From Camarhynchus parvulus (Eukaryota; Chordata; Aves; Passeriformes; Thraupidae), in assembly GCF_901933205.1 (NCBI RefSeq), contig NC_044581.1, positions 7,364,001 to 7,428,000 of the forward strand: DNA of 64,000 nt. Direction: 5' to 3'. Shown here in pieces: positions 1 through 12,900 of the stretch. Under the pieces are notes generated by a model. That model made no database searches, was not told the origin of the DNA, and was given only the letters and a program-made list of their open reading frames with translations. Made by a program: the position numbers and the translations under genes. Numbering within the stretch: position 1 is the first letter of the stretch; each line of letters opens with the position of its first letter.

Positions 1-3000
1 ACTGCAGAACAATATGCACTGGGTGACACTCAGATAACAAGAACAAAGTCAGGCTAGGATATGCCTAGAGAAGCCAAAAGAGAGGCACTGGTGGGGGAAA
101 CCTTCCTTCCAGCAGCAGCAGGCCAGAGTTCATTCTCACTGCTGGTTTTGGGAGGTATGGTCTCAGGCAGACACAGCAGAGAACCCTCACAGAGAAGAGG
201 GGAGAGCCAGCCCCCAGAAGCTAAATCCTGACATAGTCACCCATGGGTAGCTATGAAGCAGAATCAAGCAGGAGTAGAACACAAGTGCAAAAGCCATACA
301 CAAGTACTTTGACAATGTATGTTTTCTCCTTCTGGCATTACTTAAGTACAGACACTGATAAATGAGATATGCAAGAAAGACTGCAGTGGCCCACTGAATA
401 TTTGGAAAAGCTGTTTTAGCATGGGAGCACATGAAATGCATGAGCACTCATCATATGGGGCATTTACAATTTGGCCTCAAGGCACTCAGGCACAGCCCTG
501 CAAGGCAGTGACCCCAAAACAGTTACAGCTTCTCCCTCCTCCACTTACTAATCTAATCTAATCATAAAGAGTCATTGTCCTACAGCAGATAGGTTGGTCT
601 TTTATTGCCTTCTGTTCCAGGATACTAAAAAAACCGTTAACAATACTGCAAGTAGTCACAAAGCATGACTAATGATGGAATATTGCGTGACCTGAGATTC
701 TCAGGGATCCTCCAAAAGTAGAGCCAAAACTGTAGCTCAAACAGCTGCTCTGCAAGGGATCATGAGGACAGCCCTCCATGTCACAGCCAACAGACAGCAG
801 TGGGCCAATGCAGAGGTGCATAGCAGGGGTTTTGTCGGGATGGGTTAAGATATTGCCTTGCTCAGGCAGCTTTAATGCTTTCCAAAACCAGCATTAGACA
901 TTAACTCAGACTACTGTAAGCAAGGCCAAAGTTCCTATGTGACTGCATTGGGCAGTTACTCAGATTACTATAGAAGCATGAATTTATTTTGGGATGAAAA
1001 AGGAAAATTTCCAGTGGGATCAGAGCAGTGCTCTGAACTCGGCATGAATTCCAGAGACAGCTTTAAAAGATAATGAAGTTGTTTTAACTATAGTCACTTT
1101 AGCATCTAGTGCTTCCCTCTTGCAGCTCATTCAGTTCACACACTCAGGGGGTGTTGGGAGAAGTAACTTAGGGAAAAAGTTTCAGGCTGTTTTACCGCTG
1201 CTTCCTTGGGTTTGTGCATAAATACACAGATCCATCTATATCCCACTGGATACTGTACTGGTACACAGAGCCACTTGTCACACCTCTCTCAAGCTCCAAA
1301 TGTTAAGCAGCCACGGGGGAAAGCAACATGCGGACTTCAAAGCCCAAAAGAGCAGTGGCTGACACTAAGAATAGTGCCAACAGCTGAGATGTTTGTATCT
1401 GTGGGGTCAGCTTAAGATCATTAGTAAATAACTGCACAGATGTCCTGATCTGGAAAGGAGAGGAATGTTGCACATCAGGAAGATCTCAGCGTCTCACTGA
1501 GACTTGTTTGAGTAATAGACAATGGATGTGAACAGAGTGAAATCCTTTAATCAGTTTTTCAGCTTGTATTAGAACAGGTCAGATCAGCAGCAGTTCAACC
1601 TCTCTGCAGCTGAAGGTCAGACAGTCCAGGGAACAACAAGAACAGATGCAGTGTGTGAGGATCTCTGCTCAAAGTGTCCTTGCTCATCTCTTCCTACCTT
1701 TGCACACTGTCCTTCCTAGAGTCACACCAATACAAACCATACCTAAGTGCTACATTTGTGAACCTGCCAAAGAGAAAGCTGAGAATTTCATGGTTGCCAC
1801 CACAAACCAAGGGCGCTCAGCCAGGAAGTGGGTGCTCTGCTAAACTTAGATCAACAAGACCATTTGAGAGCAAAGAGTTATAACTTCACAGTACTACAGA
1901 GGCTGTGGCAGCCTTTCAAAACCAAGTATCCAGGAATGTTCTCAGCATTAATCTATATTTAGCTGTATCTCCACATGATTTTCACCATCCTCTAGTCTAG
2001 ATCTCTAGGGATACTGACCTCAGTTTTCCACTGGTATCATCTGTTAACTTACATGCAGTGATACAGTGTTGGCTGCATTAAACACTAAAGAGAAAAAAGC
2101 TACAAGAAATACTTTTAATTTCAAGGCTTTGTGAATTTGACTCAGTGCTTCTGATCTCTAAAAACCCCTTGAAACATCAGGGAATGTTTTGAGCAGCTTG
2201 CAGCCTGGTGCAAGAATCTCTGGTTACCTAAACTTGACGTCTCAAAGTTTGAGAAACACGAGGCTGATACGCAAAGCTGAGCCCTGGCACTCTGCACCAT
2301 GTTGAACAGACTTCATTAAATTTTAAATATTGACCAAAACCATGTAATCATGCTGTTTTCCCAGGGACCAGCTGCAGAAGTCAAATTTGCATAAAGTTTT
2401 TCTTATCTTACCTGTAAAACACAAACCCCACAACATTCCATGGATATAAAATAAGAGGAAAGGCTGCACTGTTCACATGATGCCCCAAACTGTCTCCAAT
2501 AGCTAGGAAACCTGAATGAGTTTAGAGGCCTAAAAGCCTTTACCTGCTTCTCAGTGAATGTGTGGTCTGGACCCAGCCAATGTGCACAACATCTCTGTGC
2601 ATACAGATCTGCTGCCAGCAGAAGCCAAGAAAATTCATCATCCCATCTGACATGCAGTAAACTATAGGAGGTAGACACAAGATTTAGCTCAGCCTCTAAA
2701 TATTGCGGTACTTATTCAAAGTTCTACAAAAGTGTTTGCTAGACTTCAAACTAGCTTACAGAATGGACCTGGGAGAGGGGACTAGGACCCAAGATGCCCC
2801 CAGGAAGCCTTCAGAAGTAGTGCTCTTGGCCTCCAGACCTTCCCTGGCTGAACTTTTCAGTCTAGAGTATTGGGTGAGGCAAATCAATGGAAAGGTAAAA
2901 GGAAAACAAAAGCTGCTAAGGTCAAGCATGAAATACCTTGGGAATGGTTTCAGTCGAGGAATGAAGCGTGTTACATGTAAACAGAATTGCTCAGTGAGTG

Positions 3001-6000
3001 CACACTCAGCTGAAGGCAGTGCACATGGGTTTTCTTCTGGAAAAGCTGCAGTCACACAAATTGATTTGAGCAGCATTGATAACCTCCTCATACACACTCT
3101 ATTCCCTTCTTGTTTTATGCCTCTAACAGACATTCTCTTCAGTCTGTTGAGGAAAAGACTGTAAGAAGGAGCATGGGGGAAGTCAAGGACTGTTCCTGCA
3201 GACTCACCAGAGAAATTCGGCTATAAACAGAGCCCAAGAAGATACAGAAGTCCACACACTGCCTGTGGATGACGCTGCATGAGCTTGGACAGGGATGATA
3301 TCCAGGGGCAATAAATTCTCACCTAATCACCCAGAGCCTGCATGCTAGAGCCCTTTCTCAGACTCTGCAGAGTTTCACAGAAAACCTCCACAAGTGACAC
3401 ACGAGCTGAAATCTGAAGCTCATCACTTGCTTTTTGAGCATCTTTACTGCCACCAGTAACATTTTGTTAGCTTTTCTGATCACTACCACTGCTCACTGTT
3501 TGCCAGGCACTGTGGTAACACACCATGAAGAACAGTGCTGCTCCATAGCAGAAAGTTAGGTTGTTCCCATTCAAATCCACTGGCCAAATGAAATGTTTTT
3601 CAGGCACCAGAAAAAAAAAAAGCAGCATTTTAATATAATATGCAGTGAAACACACCTTTGAAAGATTCCCTTTCTAATGAGGGCACCCGCAGTGACACCA
3701 TGACTCCACAGTCACCACCATGCAACCCAGTCCATCATCACAGACATTGGTTCTGGGAAACCAGTATGAGACCAGCATCCTTTGGGAATGCAGGTGAGCA
3801 GATGCAGCTCTGATGCCACCATCCAGAGGACACAAATCTCTGATCATTTCCAGACCATTAGCTATGCCCTCTAATTTTGAATATTGCATAATCCCTCCAA
3901 GAACTTGGCTTATCAGTTCAACTTTGCACTCCCTGCAAACACGGAAGCTGTTTGTCAGAAACCTGTGCTGCTTTGCCAAAACAATCTCTGCCAGAAAAGG
4001 CTCTTAAACCTTTTATTGCAGAATCCCCAGCCACTACGGTAATTTTTGCTTCCTAACCTCATTGCCACCAAGGAACCTGACTGAAATAGTATAATGTAAT
4101 TTTAAATGCAGCAGCATTAGGAAAGATCCTTCAGACTGTTGGACTTGTCACAATGAATTACACCTAAAGCATTTGAAGGGTTTTTTCTTTCTGCAGGAAA
4201 GGATTTCAAAAGGATACAGTCATATTTTGTAACCTCCACAGTTATGCCAGGATGCAAACTCCAGTACATTTAGAATGAAGACAGACAACTTCCTACTCCA
4301 GAGAAGAAGATTAGTGCTCTTCAGCTTAAGTAGCAATTGAAAAATTTGGCACCAGAAAAACCACTGCTGCAAAATTAAAATTAAATTCAAAGTTGTTAAG
4401 CAGCAACTAGATCTATCCAGTGCAGGGGGGAGGCAGAGCAGGACTGGGTCAGGGAGAAGGTAACAGAGGGAAGTGTCAGTGAAGAAAAGGCACACACAAG
4501 GGGAAAAGGTACATGCAGCCTCATCAAAAACACATCTTGTGACCACAAAAACAGACTGAAAGCCAAGTTCCCAGCTGCATCCTCGGGGCAAAAAAAGAAC
4601 CTGGTTCCCAGCCCTCACAGGCTGGTAAGATAAAGATAAAAGATGACCTAGTCTGTCCTCTAGATGACAGGCTCGATCACAGATTTGTAAGATGTATTTA
4701 GACCCAGCCTGCCCCTAGCCCTCAGTCCCACGGCACACTCAGTGCCCATAGTCGCCAGCAGCTCCCCCACTGAAGAGAAGACCAAACCCTTCTCTGCCCA
4801 TCAGTTTGCTGAGAGGGGGCCCAACAGCTGCCAGGGCCTTGACACTGGTCTGCTGCAAAGCCAGACTTCCCAGAGCAGGGAAGAGACTGTTGAAGAAATG
4901 GGGAGGGGAAAAAAACTCAAAACAAACCCCAAACAAAAAACCCACACACACAAAAACCAAACAAACCAACCCAAAAAACCCACTAAACCCTTTTCCCTGC
5001 CACTGGAAAAAGACTAAAGCTGACAATCTGATCAGGCTACAGCAGGCTGGAGTCAGGATTCTTTATCATAACATTGCTCCTATCTAAACCACATACAGGA
5101 ACACTGGAAGGAAGGAGAGACAGGCCATGGCACCATGTCAGGCTAACACAAAGAACAAAGCCTGTACAGAAGGGCAAGGCAGCACATCACTAAGAAGAAC
5201 CTAAAACCCACTTCCATCCCACAAGTCAATATGTGCTTGTTGAATTCAGGAAGTGGCTTTTGCTGTTTCAAGAACACTTAATACCTGTTTGTTGCTGCCC
5301 TACAGAACATCACTGCATTCCCCCAGCTGAACAGTCCATTGTTTGTGTTGGAGCAGAGATGTTAACAGACAATTTGTGCCCTATCACTCAGAACCTACCG
5401 TGGCTGGCTGAAAGGCATGGGGAAGCACCAGCAGACTTCCAGCAAGGAGCAGCGTGGCAAGATGCAGAGCTAGCAGGTGTGTTATGGAGACTGCAGGAGC
5501 TCAGCAAGCTGAGCTTTCTGCTTGCAGTGGCAGAGGCTGCCAGCTACAGCCACCACTTGAAAAAACAAATTGAGGAAGTTGGCTGATTTCCCTTATTTTG
5601 GTACTAAGAACACAACACTTGCCACAGAAGAGTTCCTGGAGAGAACCAGAGCCAGGAAAGAGTCAGTGTGGTGCCAGGAGAGGAGCACAACAGGACAAAA
5701 AAAAAAAAAAATCAGTGTCAGCAAGTGAGCTGGGGAACAAAGATCTTACTTTGGGGTTGCTGCCTAGCCGCGTTCTGGGGTCAGTTTTGTTCCTGTGCTT
5801 TTAAACACTGTCCTTTCCCCTGTGCTCAGGACAGAGGTTAACTCCTGCCCACCTCCCCAGGTGAACATCCTCCCCCAGGCTGTGCACCTGGGGACAGGAA
5901 GCACGGGGCTGGAGTGCCACCTTCCGGCAAGCAACCGGCAGCGCGGCCTCCCCTCCCTGCGCCGGGCATGGAGCACGCACCCTCTGCTCCAGAGCCCCTG

Positions 6001-9000
6001 CACTGCCCCCACTGCTGCTTCTCCTTTCCCTGGCCTCACTTACTGCCTGGGCTGCTTCACAGAGGCGAGTGAAATGACACGGTATCATTCCACCTGGGAC
6101 AAACAGCATGGCTCCTGGCAGGTTGGTGCCGGGGCCAGAGGAGACAAGAACCACAGCTGCTCCCACAGTCAGACATTTCCCCAGATCTCAGCAATGTGTC
6201 CTGAGTCAGGTCAGAGCATCCTCAAAAAATAAGCACAACAGTCACCCGATGATCCACTCAAAACCACCTCAAAGGTTCAGCAGGACATTCAGGAAGGAGA
6301 GAGTTTGACTGTTTTTTAAGTGCTTGATCCACCTCCTGGCATCAGCCATGCACAGTGTGGCCACTACCAATGACTGTTAAGAGGCCCCAGTGGGCCCATC
6401 TTGTGTGAGGTTATCCAGAATTCCTAAGAAGGCCAAAAAGGTAAGTACATACAAAGACATCCAAGCAGCAATGAGCTTCAAAGCTGAACTGGACATGCTA
6501 CAAAACATTTCCTTCCAATTTGAGCCAGACACACCTCCTACAAACCCACTCAATTTAAAAAATCTCTGTTTACAACTCAGAAGAGGTCTCAGTGAACTCA
6601 AGCTTTCCAGCCCTGCTCAAACTTTCCACATCTTTCTACTATTTTTTATTTCACTTCAGCCTGTATACTATTAGCACACAGATACATCCAGTTGAGTACA
6701 ATTTCTTCTTCTCACCACCTGGTGCCTCAATTGCCTTGAGCTGTCTACCAGAGGCAGTCTTTATCACTTCCTGCTCAAGTCTCATTAACTATCCTGAAAA
6801 AATGGAGTGGGAAACAGTCATGTTCAAAAGGCAAAGACAAATCATCCCCTACCTATGTGTGTGCGCCCAGAAAGAAAAATCAAGAGGCAAAGGCTGGTCC
6901 CAGTGTCCCCCAGGCAGGCAGGATCACACAGTACCTCTGGGCGCACAAGCACAAAACTCCCAGCACCGCCAACGTCCTTTGGCTGAACACTTTTACAGTG
7001 CTGCCTCCATACATGCCTGAGCTAGATGAAAACCACTGGCATAAGTATGTGCTACCAGCTCCAAAGAGAGCTGTTCTCCACTCCAACTATTTGGGACACA
7101 CATGGGAAGTTTTATGCTGTCAGCAGACAAAACCTCTGGAATTTCTGTCCCCTGCCCCAAAACAAGGGACAGTTTAAGGGAACACAGTCTGAAAGGCAGC
7201 CTAAGAAGTCACAGCCTAAGAAGCCTCTTTTCTACTAGGCCTGTCACAAAAATACTAGGTTTATCAAGAGAAGATACTAAGACCACTGGGCAAAAGCAGC
7301 ACCTTCTCCACACTCCTTGTGGTTCACTGTATCATGTTTTAACCTGCCTGTAGAGTCATTACAAGTTATTAGAGTTTCTAATACCCTGATAGTGACTCCC
7401 ACCTTGGACCAGTCAAAGCTGGTTAACACCTTCTCTACTTCAACAATACTCCACTGGTATGCTGAGTGCAGACCCAGAGGAGACCCCTCCATCAGTGATG
7501 CAGCAGAACCACAACAAAACCCAACTGAACACTTGACCTCCTTGCACAAAAGACTCTACAAGAGTGCAGACATTCCATATGGAAAAACAACTTTCTCCTG
7601 CTTCACCTTTTGCCTTCCTCTAGGCAGCACTGCAGACAACGGCATTAAAGCAAATCTTGTGGGTAGAAAGGAAAATCAGAGATAACAGTGAAGACAACTT
7701 GAGAAAGGAACATTCTGTGCTGAATAGAAACAATATATTCAAAAAGAGATTATGCAGTAGCAAGAGACAGAGGTATCTGCACAGAATCATGTTTTGCTGT
7801 AGAGAACTCATCAAAATCAGAATGACAGAAGCAGAACAAGATCAAAGCTAAATCTAGTTGAGGGCAGAACACCAGTTTTAAAAAGTGATTCCAACAGCTG
7901 GTAAGAACCAGCCTTTCTGATTACACAAGATGTCCAAGGTCTTCTTGAAAACACAAAGTGGATGTAGACACTGGATAAAGATCAACAGGACTGAACTTAA
8001 GAGGAACTGGATTTCCATGGCCATCCACAGCCTTCCTATCAAGTCAGGCAGTGTGTAACCAAGGCAGGCCTGGTCTGAGACCATTCAGCTCATACTTGCC
8101 ACACACTGGTTATTAAAGTGAGACTCTTAGGCAACATCAAAGTGTTAAAGTCTGCAAGATACTGCTGTGCTGCCCAAACCATTGCCTTTAAACAGATATG
8201 ACAGAAGCATTAGTGATTACGGTAATTCCATGGAGACATTTTCATAATCCTGTAAAACAGCAAAGGAAAAGCAACAGTGGAGGACCACCCTCCTAATACT
8301 GCCAAGCTCAAACAGCACTGATGTCTTGACAGAAAATTCAAGATGGGCAAAGAGGTGTTTTAAGAGTTAACTTAAGTTTGAGAGAATAGAAGAGATTGCT
8401 CCATATAGCTAAGATGATGAATTAGAAATTGCTTCATACATTGGAAACACTGCTGCAAAATGGGAGCTTAGTGATGTTTTGCTCCGTGTTTAGGTCCAAA
8501 CATGAAAACTCTAAATATTTTACTGACAAGCTTATAAGTAAAAACTATTTCTCAGAAAACAGGAAAGGCTTAGGAGACAGCTTTAACACACTGACACTGA
8601 AAATAATAGATATGAGCCACTGGGTTAGAAAGTGAGATAGCAGTAGCACCCAGACACAGAAAGGAGTGAACACAAAGGCAGGTGGCAGAGAGACAGGTGT
8701 TTACTCAATATTTGCAAATGCAGGAGATGCCACAGATAGATGAAAATTTAAAATTTTTCCATTAACCACAAAGATCTTTCTACATCAGCCTGCATCATTC
8801 AAAAACTTGTAGCTGGTAAGCAGCATAACAGACAACTGCCAAAAATGCATGATTAAATATCACTTGCCAGAGCAGTTGTGATGACCCCAGGCTCACTGTA
8901 TCAGAGGTGATACATTGACTATCCCACTTGAGAATAGAGTATGATCTCCTTCTCACAAATGCAAGTTAAAGTCACATTCTACTAAACCAGAAACTCACTT

Positions 9001-9975
9001 TTGTCCTCGAGGCATCTCCTTGGTGGTTAGAGGAGACCATTGGCTGTGTAGTTTGCAAGCTAAACTAGAGCTTACAGAAATATAGACTAAGGAAAGGAAA
9101 AAAGTCAATTTTACTTCCATGTTTCAGATGCCAGCTAGAACAACTAGCATCCCTCTGTCACTAACAATTCCATTTTGTTACCGAACAAACCAAGAGCAGC
9201 ACACTGGGAAGCAGAGGGTTGTACAAAAGCTCTGGGAGAAGATACCTCAAGACTGCTGGGCTATTTCAAGCTTTTCACATCAGCTGAACCTGCTGTGGAA
9301 GCCCCATGTGTTTCCACCAACTGACAGAGACATGCTGAGGCTGCTGCAGCACTCTGTTCCCCTGCTGCTCATTTCAGGTCCTGCCTTCCCCTAGTGCTGG
9401 CATTTGCTGGATCCCACTGAGCTGTCCAAGAAAAACAAACCAGTCAAAGGTCAACCCCAAAAGGGAAAAGTTGTTCAATTTCTGGCCAGCTCAACTCCCT
9501 GAATCAGTTTGTGTGGAGCCAGAGGATGGGGCCAGAGTCCCTGGGGTGGGACAGCAGAATCACATCAGCCCTGATGAAGGCTGTCAGTGGCTCAGAACTA
9601 GCATTACTCCTGTAATGCACACACATGGCATGCCTACGTTTTGCAGCAGGACCACAGTTTTTAAAAAACCAAGAACATTTAACACAAGGGACAAAGATAA
9701 ATGGTAGGTCTAAAAGACTGGATCAGTACTGCAATGGAAGGCAGCCAAGCAGCTGTACCAATGGAGCACATGCTCCCTGGGAACAGAAGCCTTTAATAAC
9801 ACAGTGATACGACGCTGCTGCTTTGAGACCTCCAGATACAGTCACACCCATTTCATTCAAGAAGCTGCATAAAACACAGCAGGCTCAGGGCTGAGAGTAG
9901 AAAGCTGGTCTGAGAACTCTCAAGTCTGGAAGAACAGCAGCATTTCAAATGCTGCTCAAACCAGCTGGTACTCAC
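1..9975 (-). other. Intron 2 of ATP6V0D1 (partial), no gene seen
   Basis: This is AT-rich, non-repetitive intron sequence of ATP6V0D1. Reading frames here are short and scattered, with no family resemblance. The longest, 5233-5586 on the plus strand, starts without splice or Kozak context and I do not regard it as coding. An A/C-rich low-complexity run lies at about 4905-4995, and a poly-A run near 5696-5711. No tRNA, CR1 tail or LTR was recognised. Confidence 0.6.
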
Positions 9976-12900
9976 GTGATAAAGTCCAGAAAACTTGCCA
10001 GGGGCTCATAGGCGTGGTTCCTCATGTGACGGAACTCCACCACCATCTTCTCCTTCAGCTTGTCATCGATGACGGACACAGTGAGCGGGGACGCTTCATT
10101 GGCCAGGAAGTTCCCATAGTCTGTGCTCTGGAGGTGCAGTTTCAAGTCTGAAAACGAAAGAAAAATTCCACTCTAGATGGTTTTGGGCTGGGTTTGGGGT
10201 TTTTTTTTCAACATAGCCAAGAAAGCTGCTGCTCAGCACTTCTCAAGGCACTCTCTTCTCTGAAAGATCACCTAGACAAATCCCACGTGTTAGGTCATAT
10301 ATTTGTTCTCAGTTTTATCATGGACAACAAATGCAGGAAAAGATCAGTGTTTCACCATATCAGCCTTGCCTCATCTTAAAGGCAAATCTGTGACACCATC
10401 TGTGTAACTGAGCACACACACTGGTGCCAGCTGTTCACTCTGCTAGGTCAAGGTGGAAGCTTACTGATTTTCTAGGAGGTACTTGCTAAAAATCCAGGGG
10501 GAGAAAAAAACCAAGTAACTTAAGCACTCCATCTAGCCAAAAGGGCTCTGGGTGCAGGCTCCTTTGAAAAAAATCACAACCAAGAACCTAACTGCATGCA
10601 CAGCAAGTCTCCCCAGATACTAGTGATGTGCAAACATTTGTAAAGCTTTCAAAACCAAAAGGACAGAAACAGCAACTTAGAAATTATAAATCATCTTGGT
10701 CTTACATTATCAAAGCAGCCCAGCTAATTGTGCTGGTAAATAGAATTCAGGCATTAATAGTTAGAGAGGGACTAGTGAAGATGAAGGCCATTTAAATCCA
10801 CCTCCCAGGGTAGGCAATCCCCGCGCAGGATGGAAGAACATGCTCAGAAGTCTTCCCTTTCTCCAGTTTCAAGCAGAGGAAACCTTTGTTTCCTCTCTTA
10901 CCCCTGCTTGCAGGTCAGGTGCCCAACCAAGCTGCAGTCCTGGCCAACAAGCAACCACAACATGCTGAGTTCTGTCAAGATAAAAGCACTGTTTGAGCCA
11001 AAAGCATTTAAGCGTCTCTGTGGAAAAACTGAATCCAGAACTAAGGAATGTCATACAATCCTACTCCTCAAAGCTCTGCTCATTGCATTGGTACACAATG
11101 TTCATCTCCTTTCAGCTTCACCTCAGAGGGCCAGTTAGGCAAGCAAGCATCCATCAGGGATTCAAGACCTTTATGGGGTAAGGAGAGGAGCTGGAAGAGT
11201 TGAGTTAAACCAGATGTGAACACACCATCCAGAGAAAACAAAGGAAGACATTTCTCTCTGGTTTTTCTGAAGTAGCATTACTGAGGCTGCCTCTCACTTC
11301 CACTGAGCCATACGAGTCCTCAGCATTATGGCACAAGCATCCACAGCACCGAGGTCAGAGCAAGCACTCAGCCTGCTTTGAGGAGTTTGACTTTTTGACA
11401 TTACACTCAGCCATAGAGAGCTGGAGAGCTCCTCCTCAGGCTCCAACCTGAGCTTGTACAGCTTGATACTGTTCTCAGCCCAAGGGATCAGGGGTCAAAC
11501 AGCTTCCAAGCCAACTGACTCTTCTGGGTATTTCCAAGGAGCTCTAGCAAAGATGGTTTTGACCCAGCACTCCGTAGTTACAAAGATGTTCCCACTGCTC
11601 AGTGCTACAGAAAACAGATGGAGTTTATAGGGAAGGAAAATAAAGGCCAGAGACTTAAATACCACTCAGTTTGTCAGGTGCTCAAGGCCAGGCTGGGGCT
11701 TGGAGCAATCTGGTCTAATGAAAGGTGTCCCGGCCCATGGAAGGTTTGGAACAAGATGATCTTTGAGGTCCCTTCCACCCAAACCATTCAACAATTCTAT
11801 GAATCCTGAACTACGTCTTAATGAGTTTTTGTACCACTTTTTAAAGCTCTTGAATAATAAACTTTGGAGTCTGAGTGGAAAGTAAGTTTCTGACAGATCA
11901 GGACTTTACTAGTCTGCTTTTAGCAGAAACTGGAGAAAACATGGAACAAAACAGATCAATTAATATGTTCAATGAATATGAGAGAAAAGCTCCTGGTAAG
12001 AGTATTATACCCATAAGCTCAGATTGCAAGAGAAGGCACAGGGAACTGCAGTAGTTGCATTCATATACCTCCTACTTGCAGTTCCCAGTAGTTGTGCAGA
12101 GCTCTAATGGAAGCTAAGTCTGCCCAAAAAGGCATGTGATGTTGTTTTGCAGCATACAGGACTTTGGAGAGGAAGCAGCTATTGCATATCCTCCCAGATC
12201 TGCCTTCAGTAGGGAAGCTGCCAAAGCTTGTTTCCTCAAGTCCAACACCATTGGTTTGTTTTGTTGTCATCACAACCTGAAACTCTGCTTTTGAGGTTGC
12301 AAGCAGCTCCTTTGCTATCATGTCACTAGATGCTACAGACTTGGGGACACAAAAAGAAGTTTGCTGTACTTCCCGGAAGTCAGAGCTGCACTATATCTAG
12401 ACCAGAGGCACACAGGCTGCAGTTGTGCCTTGCAGGCTCTCCAACAGCTCTGAGCAAGCTCCCATGAGCTGCTTGGCCGGAACATTTTGCCCTGCTCCAT
12501 GAAGGGGTTGTGCCCCCAACTCCACAGCACGAGAGCCAGTACATTATGTTGCAACTGGAATAAGGGCCATGTTTATATAACACTTGGAATTCATTTTTAC
12601 AAGGAAGGCCAGCCACAAACTGCAGAACTAAACTTTTCTGAATCTTTTAGCATCCAAGCAGACAAAACGGAACATATTTTCCAAAAATTGGACCGGATTT
12701 ATGAACCCTGACTCAGTGCATCCCACAGTGTATCAGTGCTTTACACTAGCCTGTCCTCCTCCAGCTGCTGGGCTAGTCACCAAGCTTCAGCCAAGAGGGT
12801 TTGGGAGCTTTTAATAGGACTATTCACATGTCAAGCTTCTCAGATGAGAGCAAACTAATCCCGTGGTTTCACAAAGCCGCTGCCAGAAGAGCTGTCCCAG

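Noticed and set aside
5233..5586. 117-codon plus-strand frame in ATP6V0D1 intron 2
   Set aside because: No Kozak, splice or family evidence. A frame of this size is expected by chance in 10 kb of intron.
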